NCBI GenBank assembly: GCA_910588195.1
Contig: CAJUPN010000004.1
Span: 88,800 to 152,799, forward strand
From: an uncultured Bacilli bacterium
GTDB taxonomy: Bacteria > Bacillota_I > Bacilli_A > RF39 > UBA660
Direction of reading: 5' to 3'
Length of the DNA: 64,000 bases
Below the pieces are notes generated by a model that was not told the DNA's origin, made no database searches, and saw only the letters and a list, made by a program, of their open reading frames with translations. The position numbers were made by a program, and so were the translations under genes. Of this stretch, positions 17,801 through 25,301 are shown piece by piece. How positions within the stretch are numbered: the stretch's first letter is position 1; every line of letters begins with the position of its first letter.

Positions 17801-19057
17801 ATCCTCAGTTGATGAAACATTTTTACTCCAATCATGATCTAAAGCACATGAATAATTACCACCTGATGGACCAAATTCAACATGACTTGGAAGTTGATAT
17901 TTTTCACCATATTCAAAAACTGCTGGTAAATCTATTAAATCAATTTTTGGTATTTCTAATTCTGGTTTAATAGGTTTTGTTGTATTAGTTGGTTTAACTG
18001 TTATTGTCTGCTCAGTAGAACTAACTGGCTTTGTTGTTGTAGACTTATCACCAGAGGAAGTTGTTGTCGTTTTAATAGGTTTTGTTGTATTATTCTCTTC
18101 ATCTAAATTTCCTGTTGGCTTAGTTTTATCTGGATTTGAATCTGGATAAACAGTCGTCCCATTGTTATAATTCGGATTATCTATCTCACTCTTATTAGTT
18201 GTATTTTCCGTATTTGAATTATCATTATTATCTTCAGAATTTGATACCCCATTATTAAAATTAGAAGTTCTTTCTGTAAATGTAACTTCATAACTATTTA
18301 AAGCATTATCAAAAACCTTTATTGTTATCGTATATTCTGTATTTTCTTCTAAATTCTTTATAACAAAATTATTCTTTACTTCAACATACTCTTTATTGCC
18401 TATTTTATAATAATAATTTTTTATTCCCGAATCTTTGTCCCTTGCTTTAACATTTATATTAAAAGAATTAGCTGTAACACTTTTAGTAATTGAATCAATA
18501 ATTGGTGAAATATTATCAATAAGTACTTCTTCTTTGTTCGAAATAAATGAATATTTTCCATTTTTATATTTACCCTTAAAGAAAACATTCCATTTGCCTG
18601 TTTCCGCTATTTCTATACTCTTTTCTTGAGTTTCTTTCCAATCACATTTCTTACTAGATTTATTCTCAGTTACACAGTACATATAACTTTCTAACTCACT
18701 TACATCCACATCTTTTTTTACATATACTATATTACTCTTTACCCATCCATCTTCTTTACTTTCAATCAATGGACGATTATTTGTTATTATTGATGATATA
18801 CCAATATTTATAAACATCAAAAGAATCAACACTATAAAAAACAAAAGGAAAGGAAATAACCATAATTTAGAAACATAAACAGTTACTTCATCACTGTTTT
18901 TTATCTCGCTTCCCTCTTCTGGTTCAGTTCTAATAACTCTTCCTCTTCTAATAAATAAACTAAATTCTTTTTCTTCTTTATAGTTTATCTTCTCTTTATC
19001 TAAAATCTCTTTTGCATCTTCAAATTTTTCTTTTTTTAAAACAGGTACTATTTTCAT
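11858..19057 (-). CDS. Giant repetitive surface protein with N-terminal PASTA-like domain
   Basis: 2399 residues. Residues 1-65 match the PASTA pattern (VPVLKKEKFEDAKEIL, then GRVIRTEPEEGSEIK and VTVYVSK). A transmembrane helix spans about 68-94. A Thr/Pro-rich stalk lies near 310-365. Then come many short beta modules with the theme 'S.N...Y.YSLDG..W..Y.gpi.i..nttIyAra', like the chitobiase C-terminal/Ig-like folds of adhesins, some Fn3-like. Two Gly-rich modules (about 1597-1858 and 1951-2212) are nearly identical. There is no LPXTG, so anchoring is by the N-terminal helix. With positive residues on the N side, the PASTA domain would be cytoplasmic, which is unusual. Probably an adhesin or matrix protein. 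Confidence 0.8.
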   Translation of the reverse strand: MKIVPVLKKEKFEDAKEILDKEKINYKEEKEFSLFIRRGRVIRTEPEEGSEIKNSDEVTVYVSKLWLFPFLLFFIVLILLMFINIGISSIITNNRPLIESKEDGWVKSNIVYVKKDVDVSELESYMYCVTENKSSKKCDWKETQEKSIEIAETGKWNVFFKGKYKNGKYSFISNKEEVLIDNISPIIDSITKSVTANSFNINVKARDKDSGIKNYYYKIGNKEYVEVKNNFVIKNLEENTEYTITIKVFDNALNSYEVTFTERTSNFNNGVSNSEDNNDNSNTENTTNKSEIDNPNYNNGTTVYPDSNPDKTKPTGNLDEENNTTKPIKTTTTSSGDKSTTTKPVSSTEQTITVKPTNTTKPIKPELEIPKIDLIDLPAVFEYGEKYQLPSHVEFGPSGGNYSCALDHDWSKNVSSTEDFAVGEYTVSCKAISNTGTYAEVSKDIKVIVPNGEDEEWDGWIRLNIYYPVGSTNREWRLHREGEIRGEDDDWESYTGPILVKVSDIGNIYIRYDLDGEKVIDVPNGKVLVDISADKMTLSGEEITNVKITYDKNAKTKEYRINGGNWIQYEKEFSVGADTLIEARATKEENVYDAEGNVIMQKTLVGEDALYISEKGESSLNFGSVRIDINPDKEYLNEKTNVSIDYEDDAIVRMYKVDDSAWLDYTGSFVVSANSTVYAYAESERTIDLDNGVKRTGKAVGRSQKTIFKSGEGNPEGGDNPDENYLHVNINSSHNRLLKGQKATISIVSNEANSKIYYSLDNKNYTLYTNSFEVSANTFIYAKAEYKGKYAYDVKYIEAVSLSDRLEGPVISVSPTTLTEKVTVDIKTKEEAKNIYYSVDGGSYQEYVNTFEVLKNSIIRSYYINKNDKKSEVTYYYVQNIKQPNKPYVKIDASPSIYLNEDIDSVIVTISGSDYDTLEYSFNGIEYFRYERPIQINQSKSIYAKGTNKNGITIEKLNITTSIAPIPLEKLDVAITLSPEENEVQGLIDKLEVSILYDERATGRYYRIGNGDLREYNGPFEINENTTVYAYALNTKGLGETSKQVNYLTTGISNPLIRINPTTPSPWVRVEIEYANTASIKKYKLDDGEWLDYFGPIELITNNTRISAYNEDSLGHYGESEILVDNIIPKDNLTILDNGMYYLIKLNYPTMSNPSDREYKWKKDGEWKKYNPHGIVLIRPEYKDKVIGSDGVKIKDENGKEIIIKDDYYVLDVPLSELSENIFMRWDLAKPNTPTFILSTEEWTKEVTVAINYDKVSVEKLYKIIYSDGEETDWLDYKNPIKISKEDATIYAKSINDVEIQSEIASKRITNIDVIKPEIIDVNILEKGSSNFTIEVLAEDQSSKVDTYMYSLDGEEYITSKNNVYTFNKLKNNKEYQVYIKVTDKAGNISDAYQLSVTTTDIGDISYILDNEGWATEKELTISYPRDVYNGYSYQYSLDLGESWELYEQPLKITENNTIVVARVVDGDNIKVAASFTVSKIDKTIPTISLDGLPSIFSKDLEYVIPTSYTDGISGSNRVCKVPNSDVEYTNSSSLPVGEYTLTCEITTGAGLTAQVSKDIKVTNITVKGNSILDIIETKDLKSGYYDFEVLGTSVIYPVHMYVIEGDQRWSSDQIFGDAGDVATKNDNARNMVVVKVKGNVTIEEGVTVRPYYDELYGGPKGFTMYVTGKLENNGTIDNSHGAKAEGQDVYLWKNADGTYEYVPALGAEGGSSETTSKTKGMDGIGRQTGGGGAGGTASLNTSQGGKGTSYSGGSGGSYKANPPASDIGGQGGGGYQGWGGGAGNPGGGTPGQDKIRYGSNGTGGLLVLYANEYKNNGKLTANGARGGYGTSGGGGSGGGSINIFTNQNTGIDQLGVITNTRYNEILGISKTIGGPEYDNMCPYGDCSAGDGTINIGEVRNGTYYDLKEIIEQDKEAYKNSVTKTGDSILSIINEDIRSGYWFFKVNNEEYPVHMYVIEGDQRWSSDQIFGDAGDVATKNDNARNMVVVKVKGNVTIEEGVTVRPYYDELYGGPKGFTMYVTGKLENNGTIDNSHGAKAEGQDVYLWKNADGTYEYVPALGAEGGSSETTSKTKGMDGIGRQTGGGGAGGTASLNTSQGGKGTSYSGGSGGSYKANPPASDIGGQGGGGYQGWGGGAGNPGGGTPGQDKIRYGSNGTGGLLVLYANEYKNNGKLTANGARGGYGTSGGGGSGGGSINIFTNQNTGIDQLGVISVKGGSEYENACVYGDCSAGNGTVTVTQIALQPTSMGYSELIDVNTVQAPKFHMDSFELSSTKEITIDYPSGFINEYSLDLGQTWILYKEPIKIDKNLTIIARTRSSDNILSVASLTVTKIISEKESSILEFYQGDDYLIPTECLIDDRYYKNIKDLETGSYKLVCGSESKQIIIKKKEEITSMEVD
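12421..13207. repeat. Direct repeat copy A (787 bp) in giant gene
   Basis: Identical to 13483-14269 except for one base (G at 13175, A at 14237). The offset is 1062 bp, exactly 354 codons, so the frame is kept. It encodes a Gly-rich module with motifs such as GGQGGGGYQGWGGGAGN. The local base composition is richer in C on the plus strand than the surroundings. Confidence 0.95.
13483..14269. repeat. Direct repeat copy B (787 bp) in giant gene
   Basis: Second copy of the Gly-rich module, diverging abruptly from copy A at both ends. Near-identity at synonymous sites implies recent duplication or gene conversion. Confidence 0.95.
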
Positions 19058-19335
19058 CTTTAATCTACTCCTACTATCCTATTTATTATCTTTTACATTT
19101 CTGATTTTATTATTACATGATGGCAAATAAAGTAAATTAAAAAATTTTTACATCTTAAAATATTCAATAAAAGCTCTTATCATTAAATACAATATAACTT
19201 ATGTTAGCATTTTTTTCAAGATATATACTAAAGATATTAACTTTTTTTCTAATTTTTTTAATTTAGAAAAATATTTATTCTAAAAAAAATCATCTCTGTG
19301 GCATTAATGAGATCTAAAAAGCAATAACAATAAAC

Positions 19336-19364
19336 TTGTAAAAAAGCCCTTTTTATGTTATTAT
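19336..19364 (+). promoter_or_regulatory. Promoter of the candidate antitoxin RNA
   Basis: TTGTAA (19336-19341), 17 bp, and TATTAT (19359-19364) with the extended element TGT in front. Confidence 0.65.
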
Positions 19365-19370
19365 GAATGT

Positions 19371-19490
19371 GTCAAGGAAACTTGCATAAAATAAAAAAGG
19401 GAACATTCAGTTTTTGCTTAGTTGAATGTCTACCCAATTATTTGTGAAGACATTTAATTCAATGATGAATTAAGTGTCATTTTTTTATTA
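19371..19490 (+). ncRNA. Candidate antisense RNA antitoxin
   Basis: A transcript from the promoter at 19336-19364 would begin with a CAAG-GAAA-CTTG hairpin and end at a 12-bp terminator stem (19449-19460 with 19467-19478, one G-U pair) followed by seven T. Its length is about 115-120 nt. It is complementary to the 3' end and last codon of the small toxin mRNA read from the other strand, the layout of txpA/ratA and bsrG/SR4 systems. Confidence 0.6.
19392..19429 (-). terminator. Terminator of the candidate toxin mRNA
   Basis: On the minus strand TGAATGT/ACATTCA arms (19403-19409, 19423-19429) are followed by CCCTTTTTTATTTT. Confidence 0.6.
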
Positions 19491-19569
19491 CTACTATCAT
19501 AATGATAAAGAGAAATAAAATGATAGCAATGAGCTTAAGAACTTTAATTATAAAAGTCTTAGTTTTCAT
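19477..19569 (-). CDS. Candidate type I toxin peptide (30 aa)
   Basis: The peptide MKTKTFIIKVLKLIAIILFL continues as a single hydrophobic helix and ends in VVIKK. Such short membrane peptides with basic ends are typical of type I toxins. A strong GAGGAGG site (19580-19586) precedes the ATG at 19569. The mRNA would have a 14-bp pairing between its 5' leader (19601-19614) and its 3' end (19421-19434), a feature of type I toxin mRNAs that keeps translation low. No sequence homologue is known to me; the call rests on architecture. Confidence 0.6.
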   Translation of the reverse strand: MKTKTFIIKVLKLIAIILFLFIIMIVVIKK

Positions 19570-19633
19570 TTTTATCAAACCTCCTCTCTTCTAGAGATTC
19601 GGTAGACACTCAACAACTGATATTCCCACAAAC

Positions 19634-19662
19634 ATTATATCGAACATTAGTTCATTATGCAA
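19634..19662 (-). promoter_or_regulatory. Promoter of the candidate toxin gene
   Basis: On the minus strand TTGCAT (19657-19662) and TATAAT (19634-19639) are separated by 17 bp. Confidence 0.75.
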
Positions 19663-19712
19663 TATTATAATTTCATTTTTAACGATTATTATTGTATATC
19701 AATTTCAAATAA

Positions 19713-20318
19713 CTAAAACTTATTATTTTTATTAATAAATTTCAATTTTCTTAGATAAAATATTTCAAACAATATTATCGAGATAGCTAAGTAATACTGA
19801 CTAAATGTAATTTTAATATTGTTTAAAATCTCATTATCTATATCTAAAAAAACTTTTAATATTCCATAAAATACGATACAAAAAATAAAGTTAATAAAAA
19901 TAATTTTAAATAAATCATGTTTATTCTTTGTCTTATTAAAAACTATACCTGTTATGATAATCAAAGAAATTGTTATAATATAAATAAATTCTATTATTAA
20001 AGTTATATCTACTTTAGAAAAATAATTATCAAATTTTATTATGCTATTATACTGAGAATTCGCTTCATCATTTAAATTTTTAACATTAAAATTCTCATTT
20101 CTATAATGGCTTTTTACATATTTTTTCAAATCTTTATTAATCTGTTCTTCATCTACATTTAAATATTCTAATCTTTTATTTATTTTTTCATAATAACCAA
20201 CCTTATTAAATACCATATAGATAAAATTCTTATTTAAAACAGTAAGAGAAAATACGGCAAAAAGAAAAGTTATTGAAAAAAGCAATCCTAAAAAAATATT
20301 AATTATGTTTTTTTTCAT
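19713..20318 (-). CDS. Membrane protein of unknown function, two-part topology
   Basis: About 201 residues from ATG 20318, which has AGGGGAA upstream; the frame opens at 20351. One N-terminal transmembrane helix, an extracellular segment of about 80 charged residues (KINKRLEYLNVDEEQI...), then three further helices. The layout recalls the DUF1461/TIGR01906-type membrane proteins, but I see no decisive motif. It overlaps the VanZ-like gene by about 20 bp, so the two are coupled. Confidence 0.65.
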   Translation of the reverse strand: MKKNIINIFLGLLFSITFLFAVFSLTVLNKNFIYMVFNKVGYYEKINKRLEYLNVDEEQINKDLKKYVKSHYRNENFNVKNLNDEANSQYNSIIKFDNYFSKVDITLIIEFIYIITISLIIITGIVFNKTKNKHDLFKIIFINFIFCIVFYGILKVFLDIDNEILNNIKITFSQYYLAISIILFEIFYLRKLKFINKNNKF

Positions 20319-20766
20319 ACATTCCCCTAAATAAATAAAAACGAACGACAAGATAAGAAGCTATTAAAGAAGCTGAAGAATCTAATAAAACATCTACTAA
20401 ATTCCCATTTCTTGAGTCTACAAAAGTTTGATGAATTTCATCAAAAAGAGCTGCTACTATACAAAAAATAGATGAATAAATCAAAATTCTTTTATTAATA
20501 TTAAAACTAACAAAAAAGTTAACTACAATAATTCCTAAAATAAAATATTCAACAAAATGAGCAGATTTTCGTACAACAAATGAATAATGTTTTACTATTT
20601 TCTGCATACTTTCAGAATCCTTATCTATATTAGAAAAAGTAGAAACAACATTTTTAATTAACTTTTCACTCATTCCACCAGATGTTTCTCCACTAGCATT
20701 AGAAAAACTAAAAATCACACCTAACCATAAAACAAGTAAAAATATTGCAGCAAATTTTCTAATCAT
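20299..20766 (-). CDS. VanZ-like family membrane protein
   Basis: 155 residues with about four hydrophobic segments. The VanZ signature is present: FSFSNAS near residue 20, RKSAHFVEYFILG near 66-78, and FDEIHQTFVDSRNGNLVDVLLD near 108-129. VanZ proteins are associated with teicoplanin tolerance in some enterococci, but most family members have no known role, and no van cluster is present here. It starts at the stop of the upstream gene (TAATG) and overlaps the downstream membrane protein. Confidence 0.85.
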   Translation of the reverse strand: MIRKFAAIFLLVLWLGVIFSFSNASGETSGGMSEKLIKNVVSTFSNIDKDSESMQKIVKHYSFVVRKSAHFVEYFILGIIVVNFFVSFNINKRILIYSSIFCIVAALFDEIHQTFVDSRNGNLVDVLLDSSASLIASYLVVRFYLFRGMYEKKHN

Positions 20767-21371
20767 TAAAAATCAGTCCTACTTTCAATATAGTCGTTAG
20801 CTGTTTTAATAAATTCTTTTATATACTTCATTTCAAAATTAATATTTTCTTGAACTGGAGTATTAAAATCATATTGAATTAATAAATCTTTAAAATCAAC
20901 AGCATTCGTAATAAATCTTTCCCAACAATTAATTGAACCAAATTTATTATTAAAACTACGATACCAACTTAAATTAAAATCTTCAATATCTTCTAGTTCA
21001 TCAACACATAAGAAACGGTCTTTAACTTTATCCACATAATTAGATGGCATAAATATACTTGAAATATAACCCATACGATAAAAATAGCATTTAGCCTCTT
21101 CAAATAAGTCAACTATATCAAATATTATTTCTTCTATTTTTTTAAAATAAACATGATTAATAACAAAATTAAGTGAAACTCTACTTATTTGCATTTGAAA
21201 ATCAGGATTAGTATTAAATAAAATTAATGGTGATCTTGTTTTCCCATTATCTGGTAATATTATTGGGTCCCCTAATTCAGGATATCTAACTAATATTTCC
21301 TTTGAAATATCCACTAAACTAAAACTAGTATTCTCTTTAAAAAATAAAACTATTTCCTTTGTATCTTTCAT
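20766..21371 (-). CDS. Soluble protein of unknown function
   Basis: About 201 residues from ATG 21371 (GGAGGG four bases upstream; an ATG at 21383 is also in frame). No signal peptide or membrane span. Segments such as LILFNTNPDFQMQISRVSLN and INCWERFITNAVDF stand out. The general look is of the TIGR04255-type hypothetical proteins, but this is a weak impression. It overlaps or abuts the LTA-synthase-like gene upstream and vanZ-like gene downstream. Confidence 0.6.
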   Translation of the reverse strand: MKDTKEIVLFFKENTSFSLVDISKEILVRYPELGDPIILPDNGKTRSPLILFNTNPDFQMQISRVSLNFVINHVYFKKIEEIIFDIVDLFEEAKCYFYRMGYISSIFMPSNYVDKVKDRFLCVDELEDIEDFNLSWYRSFNNKFGSINCWERFITNAVDFKDLLIQYDFNTPVQENINFEMKYIKEFIKTANDYIESRTDF

Positions 21372-21382
21372 AAAACCCTCCA

Positions 21383-23236
21383 TTAAATTCCATAGTAATT
21401 AGTAAGTAAAATTGATTTATTCTTTGATATATTATAATTAACCTTTGTAAGTATTGCTTCCTTTGTTAAAGAACAAGTTTTTGACGAAATATAAGCCCCA
21501 TCAGAAAACCAAACAAAGTCATCATGTGTACTAGAAAATACATCATCACCCAAATACGCATTAGGATTATACTTTATATCCAACATATTTAAAAGCGTTG
21601 GCAAAACATCTGCTGTATCAAGAATTGTATCAATATCTTTATGTGACATATCATTTGACCAAATTACTAATGGTGTATTTTGTAAAGCCTTACGATCATT
21701 TATTACATCTTTTTTTAATGCAACATAGTCAGTATCTGAATAACCATATACATAGTGATCACTTGCAAGAACTATTACAACATCATCTATCAATTTTCTT
21801 TCTTCTATTTTTTGTAAAAGTATTCTTATAAATCGATCAGTATCATTTGCCAGGGTTCTATAAATATACTCTTCATAATTATACTTTGTATGATCTAAAT
21901 AATGTGGTACTCTTTTAAAAACTTTATTATCATTAGTATACTCTAAATGAGCAGAATAAGTTGTAATAAAACTTAAAAACTTTTTATCATTTAATATTAA
22001 ATCCACTAACTTTTCATCACTTATAAATTCTGAATCAGAATAATAATTTTTATTGTGATCTAAAATTCCTGCATTTTGCATATCTAAAGCTGAATAGTGC
22101 TTATCATAGCCTAAATCATTATGAAATTTTCCTCTATTATAAAATGAAGATGCATTAGCATGAAAAGAATTTGTCACATAACCATTTTTCTTCAAAATAT
22201 TTGCTAAACTATATTTATATTCAACGTCATTAATATCATAAATAGCCTTTTTATTATTTATTGCATACATCCCTGTATTAAGTGCAAACTCAGTATTGAT
22301 AGTTTGTCCACCATTAAAGAAAGGTGAATAACGATTCGTAAAATTCAATCCTGTATCCATTAAATACTTCAAAGTAGGCATCGTTTGATTATCAACAATC
22401 CAAGAATCAATACTTTCCATCATAATAAATATTACACTTTTATCTTTAAAAACTCCTGTATACTCATTATTTGATAAAGTTTTTCCATAAATAGCGTTAT
22501 ATTCATCAACATTAGACTTTAAAAGAGCCTTATCTTCCGTTAATAAATTATAAAAATATTTATAAATAATTCTTACATTATACTCATAAAAACCACTTAC
22601 AAACATTGAAGAGTTCGGATTAGTAAAATTATTATATATATTTTTGGTATTATAATTTTCTTGCCAATTATTATTATCAACATCATGCCCCAACATAACA
22701 AAGGAAATACATCTTGAAAGAATAATTGAAATAACAAATGCCCCTATAACATACTTATTAAATACCTTTTTATTATTTCCTTTTACCTTAAACTTTATAT
22801 CAATATAATTAAGTAAGGCAATTAAACCCAAATTTATAAATATAGTTAAAATCATCCCTATATTTAAATTCAAAAATATACTAAAAAAATATTGAAATCC
22901 CTCACCTGCTAAAAATAAATCAGATACCATTATAAATTTTCCCATTTGTTGAGCAAAACAAATATGAGCAAAAAATAAAACATTTAAAGCAACAGCCACT
23001 ACACTAAAAATTTTAATTCTCTTTTTATCAGAAATAAAATACATTATAAATAATATTATTAAAATCCATGATATCGTGAATCCAAGCCATATTGTACGAC
23101 TTCTTAAGTTATTAAAATTAAATATTGTTATATCAAAAATACGTCTAGTATAGATATCCATATAAAAACTTATAATGAATAAAACTAAAAACATTATTAA
23201 AAAACTTAGTCTTTTTTTATTAAATATTTTCTTCAT
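21383..23236 (-). CDS. Lipoteichoic acid synthase-like membrane sulfatase-fold enzyme
   Basis: Five N-terminal transmembrane helices (to about residue 200) are followed by an extracellular alkaline-phosphatase-fold domain. Key sites: FIMMESID (metal Glu), TINTEFALNTG with the catalytic Thr of the LtaS family, and ASDHYVYG near the end. LtaS enzymes polymerise glycerol phosphate from phosphatidylglycerol; whether this one makes LTA or acts as a primase or other phosphotransferase cannot be told. A second family member lies at 56327. The start ATG 23236 has AAGGTG upstream. Confidence 0.88.
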   Translation of the reverse strand: MKKIFNKKRLSFLIMFLVLFIISFYMDIYTRRIFDITIFNFNNLRSRTIWLGFTISWILIILFIMYFISDKKRIKIFSVVAVALNVLFFAHICFAQQMGKFIMVSDLFLAGEGFQYFFSIFLNLNIGMILTIFINLGLIALLNYIDIKFKVKGNNKKVFNKYVIGAFVISIILSRCISFVMLGHDVDNNNWQENYNTKNIYNNFTNPNSSMFVSGFYEYNVRIIYKYFYNLLTEDKALLKSNVDEYNAIYGKTLSNNEYTGVFKDKSVIFIMMESIDSWIVDNQTMPTLKYLMDTGLNFTNRYSPFFNGGQTINTEFALNTGMYAINNKKAIYDINDVEYKYSLANILKKNGYVTNSFHANASSFYNRGKFHNDLGYDKHYSALDMQNAGILDHNKNYYSDSEFISDEKLVDLILNDKKFLSFITTYSAHLEYTNDNKVFKRVPHYLDHTKYNYEEYIYRTLANDTDRFIRILLQKIEERKLIDDVVIVLASDHYVYGYSDTDYVALKKDVINDRKALQNTPLVIWSNDMSHKDIDTILDTADVLPTLLNMLDIKYNPNAYLGDDVFSSTHDDFVWFSDGAYISSKTCSLTKEAILTKVNYNISKNKSILLTNYYGI

Positions 23237-23272
23237 ATTAATCACACCTTAATTATAACATAAAAAAGAAAA

Positions 23273-23296
23273 AACATAACAATTATATGTTATGTT
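23273..23296 (-). terminator. Terminator of the cyclophilin gene
   Basis: A 9-bp stem AACATAACA/TGTTATGTT with a 6-nt loop, followed on the minus strand by T-rich sequence. Confidence 0.8.
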
Positions 23297-23909
23297 AATC
23301 AATCACTTTAATAGATTCAATTACTGGTTGATTAGCACTTGAAACAAAACCATCATCATCTATTGGTTTGGCATCTTCAGCAATCTTATCAACTACTTCC
23401 ATTCCATCAGTTACATGACCAAATGCAGCATAATCACCATCTAAAAATTTAGAGTCCTTATGAACAATAAAGAATTGACTGCTTGCTGAATCATTATCCC
23501 TACCACGAGCCATTGAAATAACACCTCTAACATGACTAATTGAATTTTCAACTCCATTAGAAGCAAATTCTCCTTTTATCTTTGTTTGACTTCCACCAGT
23601 TCCATCCCCTGATGGATCCCCTCCTTGGATCATAAAATCTTTTATTATACGATGAAAAGTCAACCCATCATAAAAGTTTTTATTTACTAAATAAATAAAA
23701 TTAGTAACAGTAATTGGAGCAATATCAGCATCTAATTCTAATGCTATTTCTCCATAATTTTTAATATTAATTACAACATTATGTTTTCCACTCATAAGTT
23801 CCACCTCATCTATACTATCTTTTTTCTTTTGTTTGTTAGATAAAAAACAAGAAAAAATAATTACTAAGACTATAATTCCTGCTATTATCCACCCAATATT
23901 ATTTTTCAT
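23295..23909 (-). CDS. Membrane-anchored peptidyl-prolyl cis-trans isomerase (cyclophilin)
   Basis: About 204 residues from ATG 23909. One N-terminal membrane helix (IGWIIAGIIVLVIIFSC) puts the catalytic domain outside the cell. The cyclophilin fold is plain: YDGLTFHRIIKDFMIQGGDP (catalytic Arg in FHR), ISMARG, SSQFFIV and DGDYAAFGHVTDGMEVVDKI. It would assist folding of exported proteins. Cys near the end of the helix is not in a convincing lipobox. Confidence 0.93.
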   Translation of the reverse strand: MKNNIGWIIAGIIVLVIIFSCFLSNKQKKKDSIDEVELMSGKHNVVINIKNYGEIALELDADIAPITVTNFIYLVNKNFYDGLTFHRIIKDFMIQGGDPSGDGTGGSQTKIKGEFASNGVENSISHVRGVISMARGRDNDSASSQFFIVHKDSKFLDGDYAAFGHVTDGMEVVDKIAEDAKPIDDDGFVSSANQPVIESIKVID

Positions 23910-23951
23910 ATCATTCACCTTAAAACATTATAGATAAAAATATGTTTATTG

Positions 23952-25301
23952 TCAAATAGAAATATCATCTATTATTTTTAATGCGGCCTTTTTCCCTGCT
24001 TCATAAGCAAGAATAACTGTTGCAGCTCCTGTCACCGCATCCCCCCCAGCATATACTCTATCTATGTTCGTTTTTGTATCATCTACTAAAATTAATCCAT
24101 AAGTGTCAGTTTTAATATTAGAATCATTAAGTATTAGAGAATTAGGCATTGTTCCTAAAGCCATAACAACCATATCACAGTCTATTTTTTTTATTGCATT
24201 TTGTATTTCTTTTACACTTCTTCTTTCTGTACCATCATCAATTAATTCCATTAAGGAAACTTCCATACCAACTACTTCATTATTTTCGACAATTATTTCT
24301 TTCGGATTTGTTAAATAAAGAAACTCTATACCTTCTTCTTTAGCATGTTTTATTTCTTCTTTTCTTGCAGGTGCTTCTAACTCGCTTCGTCTATAAACTA
24401 TACTAACAGAAGCTCCCATTCGTCTAAGCGATCTAGCAGCATCAATAGCTACATTTCCACAACCTACAACCACGACTCTCTTAGCCTCATATACAGGTGT
24501 TTTTGACTCCCTATTATAAGCACCCATTAAATTAATTCGTGTTAATACTTCATTTGCTGAAAAGACACCATTAGCACACTCGTTTTTTATGCCCATAAAT
24601 CTTGGTAATCCTGCACCTGTAGCTAAATAAACAGCATCATATTTACTCTTCAACTCAGTTATACTAAAAGAAAGCCCAATTGGAGCATTAAATACAAATT
24701 TTACACCTAAATCCACTAACGCTTCTATTTCTTTATCAACAATTTTTTTCGGAAGTCTAAACTCTGGTATTCCATAAGTTAATACACCACCTGCTTTATG
24801 AAGTGACTCATAAATAGTTACACTAAACCCCTCACTTTGAAGAATAGAAGCACAAGCAAGACCAGATGGACCAGAACCAACTATAGCAACTGTTTTGCCA
24901 TTAGATTTCTTTTTATTATCTATTTTAATATTATTTTTAATAGCTTCATCTGAAACATATCTTTCTAATGATCCTATCGAAATAGCGTCTCCTTTAAATC
25001 CTTTAATACACATACTTTCACATTGCTTTTCTTGAGGACAAACACGACCACATATTCCAGGAAATAAATTATCCTCCCTAATAATTTCATAAGCAAGATT
25101 AATATCATCATTTTTTATTGCTTCAATAAACTTCGGAATTTTAATACCTATCGGACACCCTTTTACACACCTTGGATTTTGACAATTTAAACATCTATTA
25201 GCTTCTTTTTGAGCTTCTTCTTTATTATATCCTAAATTGACTTCTGAAAAATTATTTACTCGAGTTTCTTTATCCCTACTTCTCATTTGAACTTTATTCA
25301 T
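23952..25301 (-). CDS. nfnB: NfnB-type subunit (GltD-like) of ferredoxin-dependent transhydrogenase
   Basis: About 449 residues from ATG 25301. The N-terminal [4Fe-4S] region (CLNCQNPRCVKGCP and CGRVCPQEKQCESMC) is followed by FAD-binding GSGPSGLACASIL and an NADP-binding GCGNVAIDAARSLRRMGA. GltD-like proteins of this length paired with an FNR-like subunit form NfnAB, which uses electron bifurcation to couple NADH, NADPH and ferredoxin. The start overlaps the nfnA stop (ATGAATAA). Without the partner it could be read as the glutamate synthase small subunit, but no gltB is present. Confidence 0.88.
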   Translation of the reverse strand: MNKVQMRSRDKETRVNNFSEVNLGYNKEEAQKEANRCLNCQNPRCVKGCPIGIKIPKFIEAIKNDDINLAYEIIREDNLFPGICGRVCPQEKQCESMCIKGFKGDAISIGSLERYVSDEAIKNNIKIDNKKKSNGKTVAIVGSGPSGLACASILQSEGFSVTIYESLHKAGGVLTYGIPEFRLPKKIVDKEIEALVDLGVKFVFNAPIGLSFSITELKSKYDAVYLATGAGLPRFMGIKNECANGVFSANEVLTRINLMGAYNRESKTPVYEAKRVVVVGCGNVAIDAARSLRRMGASVSIVYRRSELEAPARKEEIKHAKEEGIEFLYLTNPKEIIVENNEVVGMEVSLMELIDDGTERRSVKEIQNAIKKIDCDMVVMALGTMPNSLILNDSNIKTDTYGLILVDDTKTNIDRVYAGGDAVTGAATVILAYEAGKKAALKIIDDISI

